Shown here: piece by piece, positions 54,462-62,492 of the stretch
Layout of the letters: the number at the start of each line of letters is the position of its first letter
Numbering within the stretch: position 1 is the first letter of the stretch
DNA from: CBDHFQ01 sp965262565
Lineage (GTDB): Bacteria; Bacteroidota; Bacteroidia; J057
Length of the DNA stretch: 64,000 nucleotides
Direction of reading: 5' to 3'
Assembly (NCBI GenBank): GCA_965262565.1
Contig: CBDHFQ010000025.1
Span: 124,001-188,000 of the forward strand
The notes under the pieces: generated by a model
What the model was told of the DNA's origin: nothing
Seen by the model: the letters and a program-made list of their open reading frames with translations, nothing else
Database searches by the model: none
Position numbers and translations under genes: made by a program

Positions 54462-57272
54462 ATGGCACGATTTAAAAAGCTCACAAACCTCTTGTATCAT
54501 CCTATCTGGAGATTTGGACTTTTTTGGTCCTGGAATGTGATATTTATTGTCTTTATCGTATTTCTCGAAGCGCAAGAGAAGGTGTTTTCTAATATATTAG
54601 TGGAAATTTTTTGGGGTAAGATGCCCTGGGATTTTGGATTGTTCTCCTTGTTATTGTTGGTGATTCCCATCTGCTGTGTAACCTTAGCCGCCACTAAACT
54701 TCAAAAGAAACCCGAGGTTCTGCTGAGACTATTTTATGGCGTAGAAGTGCCACTGATGTTAGTGTGTTTGTTGAGATTAATGGTATTTAGGGAATTAAAC
54801 CCCAGTTCCTTTCACTTTATACTGCTAGGAGTAACAGGAATGCTTTTTTACTTATGGGATGTAATCTACCAACCTTCATCTTATCGCAAATCCATGTCTA
54901 CAGGTATATTAATAGGACATGGAGTACTTTTATTGATCGGGACTTATGCCGCGATGATGGCCTTGTTTTATGCCATCCCTATAGGCTTCTTTTTCATAAA
55001 AGAATTTTTCCAATTTCAATGGATCTCTGAAGTATATAAGATCCTTATTGAAACAAGATTGTTGGCCTTGTTATTCCTGCTCCTCTTTACCTATACTGCC
55101 ACCATTCTTGTTGCTTTACCCATTGTCCTACCTTTCCTATATATTTCTTCTTTTTTCAAGCACTTTACCAGGCATAAACACCAATTTTCTAAAGAGGGAG
55201 CTTGGATCATCGCTATCGCTTCTATTGTAGGAAATCTTGTGATGTTTGTCATTTTTAATTATTCACAAAGACAAACGAAGGCCTTTGAATTATTAGCACT
55301 TTCCTCCGAAACGATAGAGGGGAAACAAGAACAATTAGCTCAATCAAATGCTATTCGTCAAGGGCTGTTACATGCATATGTGTCTTCCTACAGATATTTA
55401 GGGGATACGGAAACCAACACTCATATAGAGGAAATGTATGAAGAGCTGTTAGGAGTTGGAGATTCAACTGCTCATCGTATTCAGGAAGGGTATAATTTCT
55501 TAGCTACTCCTTTTCTGTACAGAGGAAAAATGTGGAAAGACAAACGGAAAGCTTCAGCATTGTATGAAACGTTTTTTGACACACCGATTCAAAAGGGAGA
55601 AAGAACTGCGATTAATAGGGCGCTTCACGCCACATGGAATCGAACGACGGTAGAAGCGGGATTACTGGATCAGGATAAGGAAACAGTGTTATTAGTAGAG
55701 CAAGCCCTTACTGTAGAGGAACATGATACCTATGCGGATATTGAGCTGAAAGAAACCTATCTCAATCAGACGTTTACAGATCAGGAAATTTTCTATTACT
55801 TCTCTTTACCCGAACAGGCTGTGATTACAGGTTTATGGTTGAGTGATGAAGAAGATGTTCCTAAAAAATATGCGCCTAATGTCTCGCCCAGAGGAGCAGC
55901 TCAGGAGGTATATAAAAGACAATTGGAGCGGAGAGTAGATCCTTCCTTGCTGGAGCAGGTTGGCCCTAGACAATATCGCTTGAGAGCTTTTCCCATTCCC
56001 AGCAATAGATTGGATTATCGCTATCAGCAGGTATCAGAATTTAAAGAAGGAGATCCATTTTATTTGTGGATGCGGATTCGGACCATTGCTCAGGAAGATG
56101 GGCAATGGATCATGCCTGAATTACTGGAAAAGAGGAATGTATATTGGGAAAAGAAGACGGTAAGAACTATCAATGGTCAGGTTCAGCCTAATACAAAAAG
56201 CTGGCTTCCTGCTAGATACGAAGCTGAGAGGCCATTAACTCTTCCAGAAACCTTTACCATCTCTTTATCGGATGAAGGAGACTCATTCATTCAAGTAGAG
56301 AAAAAGGTGTTGGATACAGAGAAACATTTGCCAAAGGATATTGCTCTGGTGATAGACCGTTCGTATAGTATGAATGCCAGGGAAAGTGAATTGAAACAAG
56401 TGTTGATTCAACTATATGATGTATATCATAAGAAGGATTTGGATGTTTATTTAGGAGGATATGATCAGCTCAAGCTTCCTCTCTCAACAGTGATGGATGA
56501 ATTGTATGGGAATACGCCTAGAAAGCATATGATTTTTTACGGTTCTTCTCAACCGTTGGAGCTATTGAGTGATATGCAGAATATCTTAGGAGATCGAGCG
56601 TATGAAGCGATGATCATGCTGACAGATCAAGGTTCTTACGAATTAGCACAAGATAGCTCATCAACTCCTTCGTTTCAGAGTCCTTTATTCCTTTTTCATA
56701 TAGATGGACAACTTCCGAAAGCATATCCAGATCAATTATTAGAATTTATGTACCAACATGGAGGGAATTCGGTTACTTCTGTGGACCAATTAACAGAAGC
56801 ACTTAGCCTAACCAACTGGAAACAGAGCGAGGAAACAATCATCTCCTATGAAGATGGGTACGTGTATGGATTAGCGCCTACTCTGCCTTCTGTTGAAGTA
56901 AACGAACTTGCTCCCTTAGCTGCCCATCAAATGATCATGCATCACCTAAATCATAGTTCTCCCCTTTCATTAGCATTGATGGATAAGATTCATGCTATTG
57001 CCAAAACACATTCTATCGTATCTCCCTTTTCCTCCATGATTGTACTAGTGAATGACCGGCAGAAGAAAGAATTGGAAGAGGCGGAAAAAAGAGAGGATAG
57101 ATTTGATCGAGAAGTCGAACACGGAAAAGAGCAAATGACGACCCCTACTATCAACATGGCTGAGGAAGGTGATATTCCTAATGGAACGGTTAATGGAACG
57201 CCCGAACCTGAAGAATGGATGTTGATAGTGTTGGTCGTAAGTTTAATTGGTTGGATGTATTGGAGGAAATAG
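54462..57272 (+). CDS. XrtN-system VIT-domain protein with VWA-like region and C-terminal sorting signal
   Basis: The 936-residue protein starts with several membrane helices (about 20-270). A VIT domain follows (YAPNVSPRGAAQEVYKRQLE, RQYRLRAFPIPSN), then a von Willebrand-A-like domain with the metal-site motif D632-R-S-Y-S (IALVIDRSYSMNARES). The end is a sorting signal: TPEPEEW (residues 913-919), then a helix MLIVLVVSLIGWMYW and the basic RK. This is the expected substrate of the exosortase at 52808, 97 bases upstream. The exact fate, surface display or release, is unknown. The VWA/VIT layout suggests protein-protein adhesion. Confidence 0.88.
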   Translation: MARFKKLTNLLYHPIWRFGLFWSWNVIFIVFIVFLEAQEKVFSNILVEIFWGKMPWDFGLFSLLLLVIPICCVTLAATKLQKKPEVLLRLFYGVEVPLMLVCLLRLMVFRELNPSSFHFILLGVTGMLFYLWDVIYQPSSYRKSMSTGILIGHGVLLLIGTYAAMMALFYAIPIGFFFIKEFFQFQWISEVYKILIETRLLALLFLLLFTYTATILVALPIVLPFLYISSFFKHFTRHKHQFSKEGAWIIAIASIVGNLVMFVIFNYSQRQTKAFELLALSSETIEGKQEQLAQSNAIRQGLLHAYVSSYRYLGDTETNTHIEEMYEELLGVGDSTAHRIQEGYNFLATPFLYRGKMWKDKRKASALYETFFDTPIQKGERTAINRALHATWNRTTVEAGLLDQDKETVLLVEQALTVEEHDTYADIELKETYLNQTFTDQEIFYYFSLPEQAVITGLWLSDEEDVPKKYAPNVSPRGAAQEVYKRQLERRVDPSLLEQVGPRQYRLRAFPIPSNRLDYRYQQVSEFKEGDPFYLWMRIRTIAQEDGQWIMPELLEKRNVYWEKKTVRTINGQVQPNTKSWLPARYEAERPLTLPETFTISLSDEGDSFIQVEKKVLDTEKHLPKDIALVIDRSYSMNARESELKQVLIQLYDVYHKKDLDVYLGGYDQLKLPLSTVMDELYGNTPRKHMIFYGSSQPLELLSDMQNILGDRAYEAMIMLTDQGSYELAQDSSSTPSFQSPLFLFHIDGQLPKAYPDQLLEFMYQHGGNSVTSVDQLTEALSLTNWKQSEETIISYEDGYVYGLAPTLPSVEVNELAPLAAHQMIMHHLNHSSPLSLALMDKIHAIAKTHSIVSPFSSMIVLVNDRQKKELEEAEKREDRFDREVEHGKEQMTTPTINMAEEGDIPNGTVNGTPEPEEWMLIVLVVSLIGWMYWRK

Positions 57273-57288
57273 TTTTAGAGAGCAACGA

Positions 57289-59889
57289 TTATTCATCCTT
57301 GAGATGGTGAATGGGATTAATATACCCAATGTTGAATAGCTTTATCCCAATGGTTATCCATGCAATCAATAAAGATATGGCACCTGCTCCTATAAATAAC
57401 CACCATTGCAGATCAATTTTATAAGAAAAATGATCTAACCACAGGTGGGACAAGACATAGCTGAGGGGAAATGCGATAGTGATGGCAATCCCTACTAGGA
57501 TTGTGAATTCTGAAGATAATAAAGCAATAATTCCGGTGGTACTGGAACCAAGGACCTTTCGTATACTGATTTCCTTCATTCGTCTTTCCATAGTAAACGT
57601 GATTAAGCCGAACAATCCTAAACAAGATATAATAATGGCTAAAGCGGTAAAATATGTTGAAAGGACAGCTACTCTTTGTTCTGCTTCATATTGTGCTCGA
57701 TATTGCTCGTCCAAAAAGTGATATTGAAAAGGAAAGCCGGGATTTAGTTGTTGATAAAGATGCCGTAAATCATCAATAGCCTCTAATTCTCTTTTTGCGT
57801 CTAATTTAATGGTAATGAAATTTCCTCCATCAGGCATGAATACACATATCAGCGGTTTTAAAGGATAGTGTAATGATTCGAAGTGAAAATTTTTCACTAC
57901 ACCGATGATTTCTTTTTCCTCCTCTCCAATAGTTATTTTTTTACCAATAGGATTTTGAAGGCGCATCTTGCGAAGGGCTTCTTCATTGATGATAATTTTG
58001 CCAGATTCATCTCCAAATTCCCTGGAAAATGACCTCCCTTGTATCATGCTCATCCCCATGGTTTCTATAAATGAATAATAAGTTCCTGCCATCTCAAATT
58101 CTATTTGCTCATCGGGATGTTTTCCTTCCCATTCTACGCTAGAAGTGGACCAACTTTGGCCGGTGAGATTATGAGTGGTACTGGATGCATTGATAATACC
58201 AGGGATGTTGCTCAACGCCTGAAAAAAGGGTTCCTTATCATCAGTGAGTGTTCCCTCCGCATCAATGTAGATCACTTGATTTTTGTCATATCCTAATGAC
58301 TGAGAGTTAATGAGTTGCATCTGTTGGTACACTACACTCACTCCCACCATAAACAGCATAGTGATAACGAACTGAAAAACGACCAATCCTCGTCGAATCC
58401 GTCTTTCTCCCTGAGAGACTTTCCAGTTATTTCTGAAAATGTGCATAGGAGATAATTTGGAAAGAAATAAAGCAGGATAGCTTCCTGAAAGTAAACTGGT
58501 AAATATAGTAATACCTATTAAGCCTTGTATGAGCATAAGGTCGAACGATAGACTTAAGTGCTTTCCGGTGATAGCATTAAAGATAGGCATCAGGAAATGG
58601 ACCATCACCAAGGCAACCGCCAATGATAGGATTACGATAAAAAATGCCTCTCCCAAGTGTTGAATAATGAGTTCTTTTCTTCTTGATCCCAGGACCTTTT
58701 TGATCCCCATCTCCTTTAGGCGTTTGGAAGCCCGAGCTGTAGATAAGTTCATAAAATTGATACAAGCGATGAACAAGATGAATAGAGCGATGAGAGAAAA
58801 GAATTTGACATAGGAAATTCTCCCCCCAACTTGCTGGCCATCTTTGAAATTACCGTATAAATATTTGGAAGAGAAAGGTTTGAGAAATGGTATCCTACTT
58901 TCCTGCCCAGACTTTTCCGAAATAAAACCAGCGATCTTTTGGTTGAAAGACCCCAGGTCAGTTCCTTCTTTCAACATCACATATCCACGAGGTCCCGAAT
59001 TATGCCATTCCTTTACCCAAGGCATTTCATCTTTAAGAGATTCGAAAGATAGAGCAAGGTCAAATTGGATAGAAGAATTAGATGGGATCGTTTGAAATAC
59101 TCCTGAGATGATATAAGTGCGTTGATGTTGAACCTTAATTTCTTTTCCCATTGCATCTTCCGCCTTCTCAAATAATTTTTTCGCTAATTCCTGAGAAATA
59201 ACGACAGAAGATTTATCCCCTAGCACCTGATCCGCTCGACCGAATAGGAGTGGAAATGAAAACATTTGAAAGTAATCTTTTCCTACATATTGTACGGAAG
59301 CTCTAATATTCTTGTCATGATGGGTGATCATATATTTGTTAAACCCAGGCCAATGGCTGGGAGCTACTGCTGAAGTAAATGCTATTTCTGGCATTTCTTG
59401 TTTAAGAGCTTCTGGAACAGGGGCAGAAGTGGCATAGGAAGTTCTTATTTCATCATTTACTGTTACATGTTCCAATATTTGATAAAGGCGATGATCATGT
59501 TCATGAAATGTATCTACGCTAAGTTCATGTATGACCCACAGGTAAATAAATATAGTGCAAGCTAAGCCTGTAGATAATCCCACCAGGTTTGTCAGGAAGC
59601 TACCTTTATTTCTGATGAAGCTTCTGTAGGTAATAACTATGTTGTGTTTAAACATGCTAATATGGATAACTGAATGAAATCGAAAAAATGGTCTGAGGAG
59701 TCCCGGGCGAAATAATCGAAGGATTTCCCAGGCAAATATGATGTTAGCTTTTCCAAGGCCATATAATTGTGCATGCTGGAAATATCTTTCACGTAAATCT
59801 CCTTCAATATCTTCAGCATAATCGGGATGGCAGAACCAACGGAATAATCGGATCAGCCAGCCAGGAGGATGATATTCTGGCTTATTCAT
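57289..59889 (-). CDS. MacB/FtsX-type ABC permease with N-terminal permease-prefix domain
   Basis: From ATG 59889 (MNKPEYHPPGWLIRLFRWFC) the protein has 866 residues. The frame above would start 11 codons earlier with a hydrophobic stretch, and the chosen start overlaps the PadR stop by 8 bases. An N-terminal prefix domain (ADIEGDLRERY-like: DIEGDLRERYFQHAQLYGLG) precedes two MacB_PCD/FtsX units with four helices each (STARASKRLKEMGIKKVLGS; TMERRMKEISIRKVLGSSTT). Such proteins move or sense antimicrobial peptides or lipids with a separate ATPase, which is not seen here. PadR directly upstream suggests inducible control. Confidence 0.86.
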   Translation of the reverse strand: MNKPEYHPPGWLIRLFRWFCHPDYAEDIEGDLRERYFQHAQLYGLGKANIIFAWEILRLFRPGLLRPFFRFHSVIHISMFKHNIVITYRSFIRNKGSFLTNLVGLSTGLACTIFIYLWVIHELSVDTFHEHDHRLYQILEHVTVNDEIRTSYATSAPVPEALKQEMPEIAFTSAVAPSHWPGFNKYMITHHDKNIRASVQYVGKDYFQMFSFPLLFGRADQVLGDKSSVVISQELAKKLFEKAEDAMGKEIKVQHQRTYIISGVFQTIPSNSSIQFDLALSFESLKDEMPWVKEWHNSGPRGYVMLKEGTDLGSFNQKIAGFISEKSGQESRIPFLKPFSSKYLYGNFKDGQQVGGRISYVKFFSLIALFILFIACINFMNLSTARASKRLKEMGIKKVLGSRRKELIIQHLGEAFFIVILSLAVALVMVHFLMPIFNAITGKHLSLSFDLMLIQGLIGITIFTSLLSGSYPALFLSKLSPMHIFRNNWKVSQGERRIRRGLVVFQFVITMLFMVGVSVVYQQMQLINSQSLGYDKNQVIYIDAEGTLTDDKEPFFQALSNIPGIINASSTTHNLTGQSWSTSSVEWEGKHPDEQIEFEMAGTYYSFIETMGMSMIQGRSFSREFGDESGKIIINEEALRKMRLQNPIGKKITIGEEEKEIIGVVKNFHFESLHYPLKPLICVFMPDGGNFITIKLDAKRELEAIDDLRHLYQQLNPGFPFQYHFLDEQYRAQYEAEQRVAVLSTYFTALAIIISCLGLFGLITFTMERRMKEISIRKVLGSSTTGIIALLSSEFTILVGIAITIAFPLSYVLSHLWLDHFSYKIDLQWWLFIGAGAISLLIAWITIGIKLFNIGYINPIHHLKDE

Positions 59890-60220
59890 AAGGTCCGTCA
59901 AAGGCAATGTTAGGAATAGCATTCCACAAGTTCGTTCGCTGCTCTTTTACCTCTTCAAGTGCCTGTTGACCAAAAGAAGTAACAGTAAAGAATTTTTTGC
60001 GTTTACCCCCTCTCACTTTCGTAGCCTCTCCCCATGTTGAAATGAGATAGCCCTTATTTTCTAATCTTCTGAGAACTACCTGTAAAGATCCTATACTTAT
60101 TTTTCGGTTGAGTCTTTTTTCCATTTCCTGGACAATCGCTATTCCGTAAGCCTCTCCATATAGGATGGCAACCGTCAGTAAAACAATCTCTTCTAATTCA
60201 CCTAACCTGTGTTTACCCAT
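59882..60220 (-). CDS. PadR-family transcriptional regulator
   Basis: The 112-residue protein starts LGELEEIVLLTVAILYGEAY and has a winged helix (GIAIVQEMEKRLNRKISIGS, LQVVLRRLENKGYLISTWGE) and a short C-terminal helix, the usual small PadR form paired with permease-prefix transporters. It likely represses the permease gene, whose start it overlaps by 8 bases. The hairpin at 60295 lies just upstream and could be its operator, but this is only a guess. Confidence 0.92.
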   Translation of the reverse strand: MGKHRLGELEEIVLLTVAILYGEAYGIAIVQEMEKRLNRKISIGSLQVVLRRLENKGYLISTWGEATKVRGGKRKKFFTVTSFGQQALEEVKEQRTNLWNAIPNIAFDGPYE

Positions 60221-60294
60221 ACATATATTTATATTTACCTTAAATGTAGTAAATATAAATTCAAGATAAAAATGATGATCTGTTATATAATGAA

Positions 60295-60329
60295 ATAAAG
60301 CAAAACGGCATTATACCACTTTGCTTTAT
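60295..60329. promoter_or_regulatory. Inverted repeat upstream of the PadR gene
   Basis: A perfect 10-base inverted repeat (ataaagcaaa, 60295-60304; tttgctttat, 60320-60329) encloses a 15-base loop. It lies 75 bases upstream of the PadR start and about 190 bases past the end of the TPR gene. It could serve as a PadR operator or as a weak terminator for the TPR transcript; a long T run is missing. Confidence 0.4.
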
Positions 60330-60519
60330 CGCCTGTCAATTTCGGATAGTATAAAATTACTTAGATGATCTTAATATTGCATCTCTCTCCATTAAGTATG
60401 TGAACATAAGAAACAGGCTTTACTGGATGATTATGGTTGATAATCAGTCCTTAAATTTGAGTGTTACCGTATATTATGTGTCCACTTACTTAAAAGTGTA
60501 AGATCGAACATTTCTTTAC

Positions 60520-62283
60520 CTAAAACTTTGTGGATGTCAAGGCAATATCCGCTTCCGCCCAGGCTTCCTCAAATTGAAGCTTTACTTTTTCAGCCTCTTC
60601 GGCTTTTCCTTGAGCGATCAGACTTTGGTGAAGTCCAAATAATGCCCAACCATTGTTTCTATGTACTTCCAGATCCGCTTTATACACTTCTTCAGCTTCG
60701 TCAAACTTTCCTGCTTCGATCAATAAAGCGCCTAAAGAATGTCTAACAGGGGAGTGCCACGCTGCTGGTTCCTGATATACCAAACCTAATTCGTATTCCA
60801 CCCCCTTTTTCATCATTTCAATCGCCGCATCCTCATCACCTTTAGCGGAAAGGATTTCAGCAGCGAGTGTTGTTTCCGCAATCTGCCCTACATTGCGGGT
60901 AGGATTATTATACGCAGCCAATAAAGTTTCAGTCTCGGGCCTTTGTACAATATTCTTAACTGCTACCAATTCAATTTCAGCTCGATCCAATTGACCTTTA
61001 CGTACAAAAGCAATTCCTCTCGCATAATGCCACATCATGCGGGCATGTAGTAATTGTTCGTTAGGTGGAGGTAAAGTTAGAATGTCGTTCCATTGTCCGA
61101 ATCGAACATAGGCCTGGTAAGGGACAGACATAAAATCCTGGATAAAGGGAACCTCATTTCCTAATTCTGGGGGGACTTTACTGGCCACTTTTTCAGCTAC
61201 ATCGATGGCTTCATCACTATTCCCCATCATAGTAGCTGCGGCCCATAAGAAATGTAGGTTATGAGGATAGTAGGCCAATGGGTAAACTCCCTGCGCTTGA
61301 CATTGGGCGATATAATCTTCATCAGCTTGAATGGCATGTCTATTGGTTTCTGCTGCTTCAGCGTACATTCCTACGGCAAGATAAATATGAGAAGGCATGT
61401 GAACAATATGCCCTGCAGAGGGCATAAGCGTCGTTAACACATCCGCACTGGGAATAGCTGAATCAGGATCATGAGCCTCTATGATATGAATGAAATAATG
61501 ATGGGCACCCGGATGATTTGGATACGCTTCGACTACTTTCTGCAGGGCACTCACACATTCTGTGGTATGTTCCCTGGGCTGATTGTGTTCATCGTAATAA
61601 TTCCAGGGCATCGTATTCATAATAGCCGCTCCGTATAATGTCCCCACTTCAGGATGATCGGGAAATTGGGCATAGGTTTTTTCCATAGCCTCAAAGTAAG
61701 CCACATTTAATGGTTGTTGTTCCTCCTTCTTATTTGTATGGCGGAAAGTAAGTGCTTCGATCAGTGCTTTTTCCAAATCACTGGCATTACTACTTTTGTC
61801 TTTAGCCATTTGAATAGCTTTGAATCCCTCCGTTTGACGAGTGCTATCCGGGAATGGATCATTAATATTTGGCCCCAGAGATAACGCCTGTCCCCAATAG
61901 GCCATAGCCAGTTCGGGATCAAGTCGGGCAGCTTCCTGAAAAGCACGTAAAGCTTCCGCATGATTGAAAGCATACACTAACCGGATTCCTTGGTTAAAGA
62001 AGAACTGTGCTTCTTCATTTTCTGTACTCACCTTAAATTCCAAATTTCCCAGACCTTCCAGTTTGGGAGCTAAAGGATCTGAATCTGCTGTTGGAGTATA
62101 TGGAATAGGAAACTTCTGGCCACCAGCACCACAAATACTGATAAAAGAATTTGGATTAAAGCTGGGGGCAGCTTTTGCCACAAAGGGAAGATTCAAACGA
62201 TCGAATAGCTCAGAGTGATAGCACATCCAGCTGGTAGACAGCATAGCTCCACTCAACAATAACATAATGATAGGGTTTTTCAT
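60520..62283 (-). CDS. Secreted tetratricopeptide-repeat protein
   Basis: The 587-residue protein has an N-terminal signal or anchor (IIMLLLSGAMLSTSWMCY). TPR-type helical repeats run through the rest (FNHAEALRAFQEAARLDPEL, AMAYWGQALSLGPNINDPFP, GQLDRAEIELVAVKNIVQRP and ALLIEAGKFDEAEEVYKADL). His-rich stretches occur in the middle (HPGAHHYFIHIIEAHDPDS and GHIVHMPSHIYLAVGMYAEA). The protein is probably periplasmic, of unknown function. It is separated from the molybdenum-hydroxylase gene upstream by a terminator, so it is its own unit. Confidence 0.8.
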   Translation of the reverse strand: MKNPIIMLLLSGAMLSTSWMCYHSELFDRLNLPFVAKAAPSFNPNSFISICGAGGQKFPIPYTPTADSDPLAPKLEGLGNLEFKVSTENEEAQFFFNQGIRLVYAFNHAEALRAFQEAARLDPELAMAYWGQALSLGPNINDPFPDSTRQTEGFKAIQMAKDKSSNASDLEKALIEALTFRHTNKKEEQQPLNVAYFEAMEKTYAQFPDHPEVGTLYGAAIMNTMPWNYYDEHNQPREHTTECVSALQKVVEAYPNHPGAHHYFIHIIEAHDPDSAIPSADVLTTLMPSAGHIVHMPSHIYLAVGMYAEAAETNRHAIQADEDYIAQCQAQGVYPLAYYPHNLHFLWAAATMMGNSDEAIDVAEKVASKVPPELGNEVPFIQDFMSVPYQAYVRFGQWNDILTLPPPNEQLLHARMMWHYARGIAFVRKGQLDRAEIELVAVKNIVQRPETETLLAAYNNPTRNVGQIAETTLAAEILSAKGDEDAAIEMMKKGVEYELGLVYQEPAAWHSPVRHSLGALLIEAGKFDEAEEVYKADLEVHRNNGWALFGLHQSLIAQGKAEEAEKVKLQFEEAWAEADIALTSTKF

Positions 62284-62434
62284 GCTTGAAAATGAGGTTA
62301 ATATGCGTAAATGTTAGTTTAAAAAAATCTACTAAAAGACAAACAAATTTTTCATTGGTGTATCAAAAAAACTTACTGCTAACCCTATGAGTGACATTAT
62401 GATGAGAAAAGTACTTAACGCTTGTTAGTAATAT

Positions 62435-62468
62435 AAAAAAACTGCCATCCTGTGATAGAATGGCAGTT
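62435..62468 (-). terminator. Rho-independent terminator of the molybdenum-hydroxylase gene
   Basis: A perfect 9-base stem (aactgccat, 62440-62448; atggcagtt, 62460-62468) with an 11-base loop is followed on the minus strand by a T run (complement of aaaaaa near 62435-62441). It lies 24 bases after the stop of the gene at 62493. Confidence 0.8.
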
Positions 62469-62492
62469 CCTATTTGTTTAAGGATTAATTCA

